Source: Cheilinus undulatus
Lineage: Eukaryota > Chordata > Actinopteri > Labriformes > Labridae
Reading direction: 5' to 3'
Length of the DNA stretch: 64,000 nt
Assembly (NCBI RefSeq): GCF_018320785.1
Contig: NC_054881.1
Location: 15,562,275 to 15,626,274, forward strand
The stretch's first letter is position 1; the number at the start of each line of letters is the position of its first letter. A model generated the notes under the pieces. It made no database searches. It was not told where the DNA came from and worked only from the letters and a program-made list of their open reading frames with translations. Shown in pieces: positions 1-13,444 of the stretch. A program made the translations under genes and the position numbers.

Positions 1-3000
1 TGAAAATGTCACTTTCAGCTTTATTTTGTTGGCCAAGCTGCTTTTGTAACATTTAGCTAACTGTTAAACATTAATCCAGAAGTTTTAGCTAACTATTTAA
101 CCTGTTTATCAGGACTTTTGTTAAATATTTTGACCAATGATAGCATACAGTGTTGGCCAGTTAGATTTAAGCTAACGAATTCAGATGTTTACAATAGCTA
201 ACCATTTTCTTATTAGCATAAAATTTATCCATTTCTGTTAAAGCCCCATTTTCGCTTCATTGTATTATTCTGTTAGCTTTCTCTTAGTAGTACCAAGAGT
301 AGTACTTCTGTTAGTACGCTTCTGACCCAGCTAGCTTTATTTTTCAAATTATTAAAAATTACTTCCTGAAAAGTGTATCAACCATAATACAGACTTTAGG
401 AAACTATTGAAACAGTTTAATTTTTATCAAACATTTGCATCATTAATCAAGAATGTAATGCCAACTATTTTAATTCTTTATCTTTGAGATTATTTTTAGC
501 TTACCTTTGTCTTTTAGTTACTTATCGGCTAGCCCACACAGGGTACTTTATACTAAGTGGTCCTGCAACCAAATGCATCAATTTTTAAAACATCTATTAA
601 TTTTGCTCCTGTTCTAACTTACTATAAGTTAGTTGTAGCTAACTGTTGTAGAAGTAATTGCATTTTGCCCACTGTTAGCCAGCAGTTTTGGCAGTTCAAT
701 ATCTACTTTTAGCTGTTAGCCTCTCTGTTTATCACCTTTAGCAAACAAGGCTTTTTGACAGATAGTACGGCAGTTTATTAATAACACTGAGATACTTACT
801 ATTCAAAACACTGATAGCATAAGGCCTCCACTAGAGAGTGACACACTAAGATACATATTAGGCTGCCTATTAAGGGGATGATGTTTCATTATCTGCCCTT
901 TTAGTGACAATTTTTATTATGAAACTGATCCTTGGGTTAAGGCAAGTCATATTAACATGTAACTTAAACTTTACATGTCATATAAAACATCTGTGTCCTT
1001 CATCATCAGTCATGCATCTGATGCCGACTTTCATTAAAACTTCACCACTTAGGCCCTGTTGCTTCACCAGGCCTCATTTTCCCCCTTCTTTTTGAGTCAC
1101 CCTTCCTCCACCCCTCACCCTCTACCTCTGGTCAGGGTCAATCAATACTTCCCCTGTAGCTTATCACTAATGTGGAACTGGCTGTTTGTCCAAACTCTGC
1201 TCTGTCTACATAAAGACCAGGACGGGACAGCATCAAACCAAAATGCACCACATATCACCTCACGAACACGCCACTCTGGACTCTCTACTGGACTTTTACC
1301 TGTTTGGAAAGATTTGGGGGCAAAGACATGCTGGTGTGACAGGGAAGGGGGCAGAGGATAGGAAGGCCAGAGCTGGTAGGATCAGAAGCAGAAGACTAAC
1401 CCAGTTGAGCAACTGTGGGTAGAGGATCTACTTCATAAACTTCAGGTAAGTTGGTTCCCTGACACAAGTTACCCTCTCTTTATGTCATGTTGTTTTTAGT
1501 AAGGGTGTTATACGTGAACTTTAACAAAATGATCAGTTGCTGATATTGTAGGTCATAAATGTTATTTGTATTGTTCAATAAAAAGTAAATAAAGATAGAT
1601 ATAGTTATACCCAATGTGGAGTGAAATAAAATACAATTTGACTCTATTTTAAGGTATGTTTAAAAAGTTTAAATTCAAAGAGAGGTGGCTCACACAGGTG
1701 TGTTTTTACCCTGTTCAAACAAAAATGCACACAGCTGCAGTCATCCCACAATGATTAGAAAAGACTTGAATGACCCTTGCACTACTTTGATAAGCATTGT
1801 GCTATTAACATTTATTTTCTGCTTTTTTTCATTCATATTTCTTTTAGTATCATTCATATTTCTTTTGGTACACTGATAGGTGCAAAGTTTAAGCCCTTAC
1901 TGACTGATCAATATTTAGAAAAAGGATATGATGATAAGTGGTTCTCTGTTTTTTTTTCACTAAACTATTTTGTCCTTATTTCCCCAGGTCTTACATGCCT
2001 CCACCAATTTGCACAAACCATCTCATCTTGGGCTGTTTCTGCAGTAAAGGGTGTCCTCCAGAGCTGTGGAGTGTGACAATGGTGTTTGTGTCCTGTCTAT
2101 CAAACGCCATTATCACACTAAATAGCTACAGTGTGAAAATGACTTCAATGCTCTCTTTAATGTCCATATTTTTCACATTTTTGTCATGAATGTTAGTAAA
2201 CCTTGATTTTTGAAGAATGATCATAGCTTCCTTATTTGTACAGAAATGCCTGCACCTTTTCCGAATGTTGTCTTAGCCTCAAGCTTAGGACAGCGATGTC
2301 CAAACTTTTATTAACTGAGGGCCAAATGCAGAAAAATACCCCGATGACTGGGCCTGTGATACACCTCACTCAAACAACTTGTTAATAGCTGACAAAACAA
2401 ACACCCAATCATTGTTAAGGATTTAGGGCTACCACTGGCTTCACCCCTGGTCAGGATGAGAGCAATGCTTGTTGTTGTAATCACTGCGTCATGAGTCTTT
2501 ATCATTATATTATTGGTTGTCAACATGTTTTTTACTTTATTGTGCAAATTTAGGTATGATAAAATGCACTACAACAAAATCTGCTTGGCAAAATGTTTGT
2601 TTACAGAATCAGCACCATAGCAATGCTGGGTGTTTTTCACTTGTTTTTTTTAGAAATTTCTGTTCCAGATTTGGCCCACTGGCTATAGTTTGCACATTCC
2701 TGCCTTAGGACATGTAACACCAAAGAGGAGGGGCAGAGATGAAAATAGACATGCATGTGTTAAAGCGTCATACATGATCTGGAGCCTTTATGAGTGACCC
2801 ACTTACCTTTGCTTTTCAGGTGTTAATGTGCTGCCTGGATTACACGTCCGACCATTTGTTGTCATACTTTCAGTAACTCTCAACATGCATTTCAAATACT
2901 TGTAATGTGCTTTTTATGGTGACATTATGTTTATCCAACATGAACAAAAAGTGCTGTTTTTGCCTCGTGCTATAGTTGAAATGTTGGCCCATTTTGCACA

Positions 3001-4224
3001 AAAGACATAAAGTTCACACTTTACAAAAATACCAGCAAATCCAGCTGTATGCAGAAACACGTTTGACAGTGCCAAATTATGACACAAATCCCCTCTCTTA
3101 TGGAATTGATTTAAGATGATAACAAAGGAATCAGAGAGCATCCTTGGCCAACAACATCTTTTTAATAACAAAGATCTAGCGTTCCCTTACACACTGGCCT
3201 TAGAACGCTGAGAATCAAGTCAGAAATTTGGGTGAGGGATTGAAAAAAAAAAACAGTGACAGCAGGACAGAAAGGCTTACTATAGAGACTTTTCAAGACT
3301 TTAGTTGATTAGCAGGCCTATTTTTAGGATCATAAGATCAGAAAGGCAAGCTCTAAATTGATCATGACTTTAAGTTTGGACTCCTTGAAACAATGCCAGA
3401 TATTTCAAACCAAAAACTAGAATTATAGCAAGTAATAAAACAAGAAATCTTCACATTTTCAGAAAGAAAGATGAGCTTTATGCGTACAAAATGTAACTTT
3501 GTTGCTTATGCAAAATAAATGTGAGCATCTTCTTCTGTAGCTTTACTAAATAAACCAGACATTAAAATGTTCTCACATTGAATTAAATAAAGGCTAGTAA
3601 AAATATCTAATTGCAAACCTAACACACAATCTTACGCACGCATACTATGTCACACAACTCAAAATAAAAAAAATTTCCTTTTATAAGTGTATTCACCATA
3701 CAGACTACTTGGAAGACATTTCCGCTAATCAGTTAATAAAAGTTCATTAATTTAATGAACTAAAAAGTTGAAAACATCACCAAAGTAGAAAAAAGATCAT
3801 TGCACGTCATCAAGAAATCAATCCCTAAGACATAAAAGTTCAACAACATCCAAACACACATCATCCCTCATCATATTCAAGTGTTACAGCATAAAATTCA
3901 TCACAGTTTTCCCAAAACCATTGAAGTAAAGTGTCCCATTCTCACAGAAAACATCTCCAGTAAAGTCATAATTGAAATAAATAAACCTCTCAAATGTTCA
4001 ACATGAGATTAAGCAAGAAATCTTATCAAATAAAAGAAGATAGTTAGGCAAAGACTTCAATCCTCCATCTCCTCCATGAAGTACCCATCAACCAAAAATG
4101 TGACCACCTCCTGTGTCTTCTTTGATGGATCAAATTCAGCTAAGGTCCAGGGGTTCACAAATCACCAGAACCCTTGCAAAATCAATGAAAAAATGCATCC
4201 CCACTCTCCAGCGTCCTTGTCCTA
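1..4224. other. Non-coding 3' flank of alpk2; no gene seen
   Basis: I find no coding exon here. The open frames are short and unrelated to any family I recognise. The first 800 bases are AT-rich and repeat words such as GCTAAC and TTAGCTAAC, without a clear unit length. The part nearest 4224 should include the alpk2 3' UTR, but I could not fix a polyadenylation site. Candidate minus-strand ATTAAA or AATAAA words are scattered between about 2530 and 3760. A short inverted repeat with 9-base arms (GTTCATTAA / TTAATGAAC) lies at about 3742-3760. One hAT-type element at 2291-2702 is described separately. Confidence 0.6.
2291..2702. mobile_element. hAT-type non-autonomous element (MITE), 412 bp
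   Basis: The left end CAGCGATGTCCAAACT and the reverse complement of the right end CAGGAATGTGCAAACT form a 16-bp terminal inverted repeat with three mismatches. The ends sit in an 8-bp near-duplicate: GCTTAGGA at 2283-2290 and CCTTAGGA at 2703-2710. The subterminal words gagggccaaat and atttggccca also pair in inverted orientation. An 8-bp target duplication and CAG...-type ends are hAT hallmarks. There is no transposase frame, so this is a non-autonomous copy. Confidence 0.75.
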
Positions 4225-7200
4225 TTATGACTTGCTCTTTACTGTTGGCCCAAATGTTTTCTTCTTGGGTGCAGTAGCGGGTTGGGGTTTGGGTTTAGGG
4301 GCAGCTGCAGCCTTCTTAGGTTTGGGCTGGAGGGATTTAAGGCCCAGAATCTCACAGTACCTGTTGCACTGGTGTAACACCTTAAACTGGTCAATGAAGG
4401 AGGTGGCACAGTTTCCTTTGAAGCCCTTATATCTGCAAAAAAAATTGTACCACAGTAAGTTCTGAGTATTCTAATTGGTAAAGAGGATTTCTGTGGGTGC
4501 TGATATAAAGAACTGGAACTTTTCATGATGTGTATCCCACTACCTAAGCAAGATGTTCTAAACACAGTCAGTCCCAGTAGACCTCTTGCCTTTACTGCTT
4601 AGCTCTATTCCTATGTTTTGCATGCTTATGACTAGAGGTAGGGCATCCTGATTGTTGCTGGAGTAGAGGGGGTAGGGGGAAGTATCAGATCCAGCAAAGA
4701 CAGGGAATGAGCTGCTGAGAAAAAATAATAATTTGTTGTTTTGTTGCTGTTTTCTTCATTATGCTGGCCATTAAACTATTGTATTTAAGAAAAATCCAAC
4801 TCAAGGTGGAATATAATGTATAATAAATATCAGTACTGATGTGATAATGTTCTACAACTCATCACAGCATTGCTAATATTAAGAACATTACCTCTACTTG
4901 TGAAATACTACTTAATTATTTATGCATAAGTTCATTTAAACATTTAAATCTATACTTAGAGAGCTTGTTAACAGAAGGAAAGGTAACTGCTTGAGGGCCC
5001 AGGCCAGTTGGGGGCACTAGGGCTGAAAAACTATAACCCACAACAGTAGCTCAAAATGTGCAAAGTTTGCAACGACAGTAGGAAACCCCTCTAAGGGGGC
5101 CCAATCTTGAAGGACTTGCTCAAAAAATAATCCTTGTCTGAATACTGTGGGCTTGTCCGCACTTTGAAAAAGAGACACCTGAGTAACTTTTATTCATGTT
5201 ACTTATGGTATTTGTTCATTGATCTGTTTTATATTTATAATTTTTAATTACAATGTAATAGTGTTCTCATATTTTGAGTAAAACGTATGCGAACTTTGAG
5301 GGTAAAAAGTTAACATTTAATAATTACTTTGTCGGGCCAGACTATTTATTACATGATGATAAGGGAGGGGCCCCCTGTGAATATTTGTCCAGGGCCCCAA
5401 CAGACTCTTGGATTGCAACTGGTTGAAAAAAAGTTACTTACCCTTTCTTACACGTAGCTATTCCCACATCAGTGAGCCTCATTCCCACACCTGAAAACAA
5501 AACAAACAAACTGATACTTAATATTTAGAATTCTGATTTTTAAGTGTTTATGAAGAAAATTAACTCATGCCCTAATAGCAATTTCTTTTGGCATGGACAT
5601 TGTCCAAATAAACAGCAAAGCTGTGGCCTGTATTCAGGAGTGAATGACGGCCGAAAATCTGGCCCATTGCATAAAAGCCATGTCTAACTATTACAAAAAC
5701 AGGTCTCTACCAAGCTTATACCAACTAATATCTGGGCCAATGCTTCATTAAGTAAGTGAGCCAAAGGAGAAATTCTCTCGAGTGGTGAAAGTTTAGCAAA
5801 ATGCAGATAATTATGATTTGGCCCTCTAAGGTTTTGCCAATTGCATACCACATGGGGCCAAAAAGTCAGTACTATTATCTGGGCCAAGTATTTAAATTAC
5901 AGAAGTCTCCCAGAAGAGACGTTCCCTCTAATTTTAAAGTTATGGCAAACCATATTGGGTAATGGTTTGGCCCTTGAATGGTTTAGGCCAAAGGGTCTGG
6001 GTAATTGCCACATATTGCCCAAAAGTTGATGCTATCAGAGTATATTCTCATGCACATTTTAAGTTATTTATTTTCCTGACCTTGCATGTCAGTAACCAGC
6101 AGGTTTCCATCAGTCTTTTGGTAGACCCAGTGCTGGAAAGCACAACACTTCTGTCCTGCCTCTGAGTCGCGCCTCATCAGGTTGATCTCTTTGCCATCCT
6201 TGACTGAATACTTGACAAAATCCCCGATCAACTCCTCCTCCAGTGTGGCGTATGGGATGTCATTGGATGGACGGTGAACTAGGTAGATGGGAATGATCCT
6301 GTAGAACGTGTGGAAAAAGTACTTTAGGTTATTCTAAAACACTTGGAAAGCAAAGAGAGTTTTCTTGGGTACTAGGTTCATAGCATGGGTCACTTACTCT
6401 GGGATCTCGCCAAAGGCTTCAAATGACTGGGCTGCAGTGGTGTATGCCTTGATATACTCTCTTGCTGTGTTCTGGACCTGGCATTCCTACAGAGCAAAAA
6501 GCAAATTATGTCTTAAATCCTTTATGTATCAGAGGATCTACAAAATGATGTAAGTATATGTAATGATATAAAGACTAACGATATGATAAGTAACAATACA
6601 ATATGCAACAGTACATAATGATGCGATATGACACAATACGTAACAATACGATGCATAACAATGCAATACATAACAATACAATACACCCTATAGTCTTTTT
6701 GGGGAAATTCCGCTACCACACTTATAACTAAGGACAATTCAATACATTACAGCCCGAGAATTTTGAATTCATTCTAAATACTTGCTTTAATCATTGAAAC
6801 TATATTTATTAACTTCTGATGTCTACCTCACATTTGTTGCTCTGCATATGCCTTCAGAGCCCATATGTTCCCAAGGCGTTGCCTATCTTTGCTTATTGGT
6901 AAAACCCCAATGCCTGTGTTAAATATGTTGTTGCATCCCTCATACTTAGAGTTGTGATGCACTATTGGACTGCTCATCCTGTGTGTGGTGTTATTTTTTT
7001 ACCTCTACAGCCAAGCTGAAATTCTTCTGAACAAGCTCGTCATTGTTCTTGGTGCCGTAGCTGATAGCGTTGTGCACTTTGAGCACACAGGGGTGTCCAG
7101 GTACTAACAGGGGGATCTGACCCGCTTGTAACTTAGTCCGGAAAGCCCGTCGGTGCATCCCTTCCCCAAAGTGGACCTTTTCAGTGATGATACTGGCGGG

Positions 7201-10200
7201 TTGATTCTCTCCAAAGTATTGTTCAGATAAGAAATCCTCTTTGAACAGCAGCCTGGAACAGTTGACATCCTCTTCTTCACCCCCTACCTCCACTGGAGTG
7301 GCTAGAAAAAGGAAAACAGGCAAGATATTTAATGTGTTAGCTGCCAAAACATCTAGCAAAAGCGTGACCATATTGTAAAGGATGTCAGTATCTTACATGG
7401 AACAATCTTTGGAGCTGCAGGTATGACAATTTCACTGAGCACTGAAAACAGAAGAAAGAAACACTTTTAACTTAAAGCTTTCTCAATCACTTTAATATGG
7501 TTGTTTTAGTTCATCCATGCATAATACCTTCATATGTAAGAAGATAGTCCAGGGCGACAGAACCATGTGAACTGGTGAGCCGGCACTGATACTTTCCTAA
7601 GTCTTTGTGTGAAGCGTTGGAGATGGTCAGCGACACTCTGCTCTCATCCCCTGCACTTCAGAGAGATTCACAGTGTCATAGAATGAAGAAACCAAAACTA
7701 TTTCAACCAACTGGCACTGGAGCTGAGCATCCGACTGATTGGGGCATTATGGGAAATTTAACTTGCTTTCACATAAGTGACAATGCAAGTGTTACATGGA
7801 TCCAGGCTCTGTGCCCAAGCCTAGTTTGAATGTGTTCACACTGATCAAATAAACCTGACTTTGTGGTCAAGTGTACTCAGATCTGGGCACAAGTCCCTGA
7901 TGTGAAACCACTTTCAATTTTGTATGGTTCTGCAGATCAGGTTCCCTTCAAAGCAAACAATTTAAATATATCTACTGATACCTGAAATTGACCCTTTTTA
8001 CATCATGTGCACATTCACTTACTCCTGAAAAACTATTGAAAATCAGGCCTCAAACACTGCAGCTTTTACTCTGCCTTTATAAACAACCTGCCTTGCAAAA
8101 CCAGGCATTGTAGTCCACAAAAAGCACAAAAGTGTCCCAGTAAGAGGCATTCTGGTTCATGCAAGTTTTCTTTGCACCTTTGAAACCGAGAGTTCCTGAG
8201 TAGTTATACCTGCAAGGTCATTTGGTAAACCAGGCTAAAGATTTTTTTTTTTTACAAAGAAAAGGTTCAACAATGAGAAAACCACTTCAACAGTCATGTT
8301 AAAAAAAACACCATACCTTCTCTTGATCTCAGCCAGGACAGTGCCATCTCTGCTCCAGGTGACCGTGTGGTTGAAGAACACAGCAGAAAACTGACACCAC
8401 AGGCACATACTTTGAGGGTCCCCACTCACAGACTCAGGCTGGATTGTCTTCACCACCTTGATTTCTGCAGACAAAACCATGTGGTTTCATAAATATGTTG
8501 ACAATGAGTTTTTCATACCTTGCAGGAAATATGGTTTGTGTCTCCCTTACCCTCTGTTGATGTAATGCTCTGTTTGACCACATCGCTGTACGCCTTCTTA
8601 CGAGTCGCCCCTGCATCCACTTTGGCTTGCTCTCCCTTGGCCTTGACAGAAACATCTGGCTTTGGTAGTTTAGACTCCAAAGCACTGACAATCTTTCCAA
8701 ACTTATCCGCCAATAGACGTCGCTTTTTAATGATATCATCTTTCGGAGGACTGGCGGACTTTTTTGCTTGGTCTGTGTGATGTGGCTTTTGTTCTTCCTG
8801 GAAGGCTTGAGCCTCTGATTCCTGGAAAATCTTCTCAGCACTACTTGCCTTATTGCTGTCCTTTTGAGTCTTAGCATCCAGCTTGGCCTCAAACATGTCA
8901 ATCTTTCCTTTTGCAGTCTTTGGCTGTGCTCCATTCTCAACTTCAACTAGTGGTTCCCCAACAGATTTGGCTCCTGTTACATTCTGAGTGTGTTTCTTCT
9001 TCTTCTTGCTGTGCTTACATGGAGCTTTCTCATTTGCAACACAAGTCTCAATCATCAGTTTAGCCTCTTTGTCCTCAAGCACAGCTGGAGTGTTTTCACT
9101 GGTATGATTTTCTCCAGAAAGGGGATGGAGTTCTTGCTGTTTGCAAACTTGCTGGGCTGGAACATGGTGTGATAAATTCTCTTGTTTCTTGGAAGTTTGT
9201 GTGCCATGGTGATGGCCCGCTGACTTGTCCTTTTTGGGGCGAGATTTTCCCTCTGAACTGGATTTGTGGGTTTTATGAGGCATCTTTTCAGCTGTTTTTG
9301 GATTAACTTCGGCCTCTCTGGATTTTACTTCAGTGTTGATTGGTTTTGGAACCCTGGGGGCAAACGGATCATTTACATCTAGAGTAACATAAGCAACACG
9401 GTTCTCCTCTGAGATAATAAAATTATCCTCAGGGATGACAGCCAAGTTTGAAAGTTCTCTACTGAGGTAACTAATATCCTCATTTATTGTTTTCCTCGTT
9501 GTGAAGAAACACTCAATGTTAGAGTCCAGTTGATTATCTTTTGAAGATGTCTCAGAGGGCTCTACTGTATTTTCCTTTTTAATGACCAAATCCTCATCAC
9601 CTTTGAAAGATTGTTCACCAGTAATCCCATCCAAGGTTGGCCAAAGAGCGCAAGGTTGTATGTAACCACAACTGAGGTCTCTGTTGTCATTGAGATTGCT
9701 TTTGGAACAAGTTTGATCTGAGTCCAAACTTCTTGTTCGACAGACGAGGGAGGAGCTAATATTAAGAGGGGCCAAGGGCATAATAAACTTAGGACTCCCC
9801 CCCTGTGACTCCAACTGACTTGCTCCGTCAAAGTCTGGTGAAGTGTCAGTTGACACGTGTGCAGGAACATTAATATGCAGGCCAGGTTTTATGTCTCCAC
9901 CTGGCACGTGCCAGTCTGTCGAAGTGTGTGTGGCGAGGAAATATAGATCCGTTGTACATTGGGTTCCTTCGTGATCAACCTCAGCTGGCCTAAGGCTCCT
10001 TTTAGCTTCCTGCTTGTCAATGGAGACCGGCTGAGGGACGATGCATTCATCTGTCACTTCACACAGTTCACCTCCAAAGGGCTGCCAATGGAAATGGACA
10101 AGTATTCATTAAAAAAAAGTAAAAGGAAAAAAAAAGCTCTAAAGATGACCTCATATGCTTCAAAACCAAACTGTCATACCTCACTGAATGAAAATAAATG

Positions 10201-13200
10201 ACATGGCATGAGCAGATTATCGTTTTCAAGGCACTTAAAAGGCTACAAAAAATGATGTCTCAGGCCTTTAAAGTCTCTTCAACACGTACCTTTCTATCAG
10301 GCCACAAAGCAGAACTTTCCAAAACATCATGCCTCTATATCCACTCCTACAGTCCATATGTCCTGCATGCAACTGAAGGCAACACAGTTGCACTTGCTGC
10401 TGCTGTTAAAAGAGCTCCAGCTATGCCCTGTGTACTTGAACCAATCAAATAAAAGCCTCCCAGGTCCACAGACCTGTTGCCGTTCTGATCCTGGGTTTTT
10501 AAAGGAGATGCAGTGGGAATGGGTGTGTTAAAGGGCGCGTACAAAAAGAGAGAGAGCAAGGGAGGGTTATGTTTCAATCCTCAGCTGTGCTCTGCTCTCA
10601 CCCCTCCACCCTGACACGCCACGGATGCATGCTATTATCCACTGGACTCTCCGCTATTATTAGACGCCATTTCTGTCCATCTGAAGTTTTCCTCCCAGGC
10701 ACCCCTGCTTCCTTCAACACACACAGCTGTCAGTCTTTGAGATGGGAGCCAAAGGACTTATACAATAATAATAAAGAATCGAGCAGTCCTTGAGTGCAAA
10801 ATGAATGGCGCCAATCCAAAGCAAGGCGACAATTCTTGGGGCTTGGACGTGTGGTGACAAAGTGGACGTGACTCTTGGGAGTACTCTACGTACCTCCTGA
10901 CTGGCTATCAGTGCTTTGAGTAAGAATGACAACACTGACAAGGGCAAGAGCGGGAATGTCTCTTACTGTTCTGGCCATGTTTCCAAAGTACGTGATGGAT
11001 TTATCTGCTGGCCACAAGGATTGATGTGAAGGTGAACACTGTTATTTTTCTACCATGACGGGTGAATCTTTCCAGTGCTCTTTTCATGAGAAAGTGATGT
11101 ATGTTTGAGAGAGTGGGCTACACATGTCTGACCCAACCTATAGGGTTGTATATCATGGTTTTCATGCAAAGCAAAGCACAAACTTTCCACCTGTGAAACA
11201 CTCTTCGAAGAGTTAGGGTTAGGTTTGTGTTAAGACCTTAAGGGTTAGGTTAGATTAGATTAGGTTAGGTTTCTGTCTAAACCTGAAGGGTAAGGGTCAT
11301 TTTTGTTGAATGCTTGATTCAAAAATGGGCAAAGACTTGAGTACAGGTCTTAATGGGCAAAGTCCATTTCCCCTTTTTGATCAAACTTTGGATAACCATG
11401 ACTTGGATGGCTGAAAACCTACACAGACGGGCTGGGTTAGATCTGTGTTAAAATCTTTAGGGTTAGGGTTAGGTAGGGGTTGGATTTGTGTTAAAACCTA
11501 ATGATAAGCGTTAGGGTCAGGCTTAGGGTTACTATTGCTTTTCAGTCAGAACTTGATAGAACAACAAAAAGTATGGCATCTTACCTCATTCATTATGAAC
11601 TCTGCAGGTGCATCCCGTCCTGCCGAATCTGTCTCCTCTATTATATTCAGTATAACTGAGTCTTCTTCATTGCTAATTGAACTGTCCGTCTCCGCTGACT
11701 CTCCAAATCCACAAAACGGACAAACGTACTGATGAGTGGAAGAAGTGGATCCAGAAGTCACACCTAAGTCGTACCCTCCGGTAGAAGGTAATGCAGCTAC
11801 TGATGATCCCATCGTCATCTCCTGTTGTGAAGGGCTTTGAGCGCTTTCAGCCAGGCTGCTCTGGATCTCCTCTGATACGTTTTGAACGGGTATAGCTTCT
11901 CCTGAATCGCATAAAGATTCAACTCTCTGGTAGACCTCTCTTTCTCTGAGTTCATTTTCAGCAGAGTCAAGGTTGAAAAAAAGGCAGCCCTGCCCAGAGA
12001 GGATGGACCCCTCCGGGATGTTTTGAGGCTGATCCTGGACACCCATGGGTAGTTGCGACTGTGCCTGTGCTGCTATCTCTTGATCCTGTCTTCCTCTGGA
12101 TGTCTCTGTGTCTATTTGAGTATTTACCTCTGCTAGTGCCTGTGTCAAAGCATCTATCTCAGCGCCTATCTCTGTGAATGCAGCTGTAAAGTCCTCCGGT
12201 GGAGCTGCAATTATCTCTGTCCAGTCTGAGAGTGCGCTTGCCCAGCTGTCCACAGAAGACCACCTCTCAACCGGTGGCCCCCAACCTTTAGTGTCATCGC
12301 CGGACCAGCCAATCCACTCGCTCCCATCAAAGAAGCAACCTGATCCTTGTGTCTCTCCTTGAGGAAAATACCAGTCACTACGCACTCCTTGCATCACAGA
12401 AAGACTTGTCTTGTCCAAAACATCCTGATCTTCTGTGTCCTCATGTGTCAGATACTGGCATGCGTCCTGCCACAGCTCAATAGGGCTGTCGCTTTGACTT
12501 GTTTGGGGGGTTGAATCAGCGACCTCTGCTGCCCTTTCGCCTGCATCATTTCCCGACATCAAGCCTGCCTCGCAGGCATCCACAGCAGGTGAAACTAGCC
12601 TCGTATGATACCTCACGTGTGACTCACAGTCTGCTATAGCTTGTTCCTCACCAGAGCCGTGATGACATTGTGTCACCAGGTTTTCTGAATCATTCATCTG
12701 AGCATTTATATCACAGTTAGGGTCTGCCTGAGTCCCCTCTGTTTCTGATAATGGCTTTAGCTCAGGACATTTAATCTCCTGGGGATCTACATTGGAGCTA
12801 AGGATAAAATCTAATGTCTCACTTTCAAATATATAAAGCTCTGACACTTGTGCTTTAGCAATATCACCCTCTAAACTATCTGACCTATGTGATAAAGACC
12901 TTGACTGACAAGTGGCTTTAGTGCATTCAGGGCTAAACCTAGAAGTGGAAAGAGACTCAGGGAGAGATGGCTTCATTGAGCCATCAAAAGTTTGAGCAGA
13001 GAGGGAGAGGGATGGTTCTTGTCGTATGTCAGGGAAAGAATCAGTTAAGGGTGAAATAGGGTCATGAGACAATGTAGATAAAAGTGGTAATCCTGGTTTT
13101 TGGAGGCCAAAATGGTTAGAAACCCTGATATTATCATCTTTTTGTGCATGTTCTGCACAAGATAAAAACCCCTCTAAATCTGCTCTTGAGTCTGAGTCAG

Positions 13201-13444
13201 AGTTTTTCTCCTGAGGAAGGCTTTTGGAAATGTTTGACAAAGTCTCAGTAGTTTCTTCATTGAATTCCATACCTTTACTGCTGTCATTGAGCTCTGAAAG
13301 ATCAAACAAAGTCTCATATGTAGACAGTTTATTTTCTTTGGGACTTTGCAGACAAGACAAAGAGTCCAAATCCTCACTTTGACTGGCTGTAGGGGGCGTT
13401 GGTGACTGTCTTTGGTCATCCATGCAGAGTTGAGAGAAATCCAT
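4225..13444 (-). CDS. alpk2: Alpha-protein kinase 2 (Ig domain plus alpha-kinase domain)
   Basis: Ten coding exons join in phase: 13444-11585, 10081-8551, 8464-8317, 7655-7528, 7441-7397, 7301-7003, 6486-6398, 6298-6081, 5490-5442 and 4432-4225 (TAA). They total 4575 bases, or 1524 residues. Residues 1-1130, from the two large exons, are acidic, Ser/Thr-rich and low in complexity. Residues about 1131-1222 form an Ig domain (WSRDG core, KYQC closing cysteine). Residues about 1255-1490 are the alpha-kinase fold: [10 protein letters not shown], the VLKV lysine that should contact ATP, FQHWVYQ, VTDMQG, GFKGNC, and HQCNRYC, which matches the family's HxCxxxC zinc site. A basic Lys/Pro tail ends the protein. 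The family acts in vertebrate heart and muscle, and the ALPK2/3 branch is often regarded as pseudokinase; activity cannot be judged here. The ATG at 13444 has an in-frame stop upstream at about 13478. An upstream Ig exon, as I recall in human ALPK2, was not found. ALPK3 is the alternative, but the znf532/grp context favours ALPK2. Confidence 0.92.
6541..6700. repeat. Degenerate pentanucleotide repeat in an alpk2 intron
   Basis: The stretch reads as five-base units drifting around ACAAT, ACATA, ACGTA and GATAT (for example acaat acaat acacc near its end). It lies in the intron between the exons at 7301-7003 and 6486-6398, just upstream of the latter. Its reverse complement resembles the much longer repeat at about 29400-30485. 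Confidence 0.7.
11205..11545. repeat. Telomere-like GGGTTAG-rich degenerate tandem repeat
   Basis: The intron between the two large alpk2 exons contains many copies of TTAGGG, GGGTTAGG and TTAGGTTAGG at 11215-11275 and 11455-11545. They are interleaved with a longer phrase, TTTGTGTTAAAACCT, that recurs with small changes near 11225, 11438 and 11490. This fits either an old interstitial telomeric tract or a minisatellite that happens to contain the motif. The run of intact TTAGGG units is too short for a functional telomere. Confidence 0.55.

Noticed and set aside
4225-13444. ALPK3 instead of ALPK2
   Set aside because: The kinase domain alone does not separate them with certainty, but linkage to znf532 and grp rather than znf592 and its neighbours favours ALPK2.
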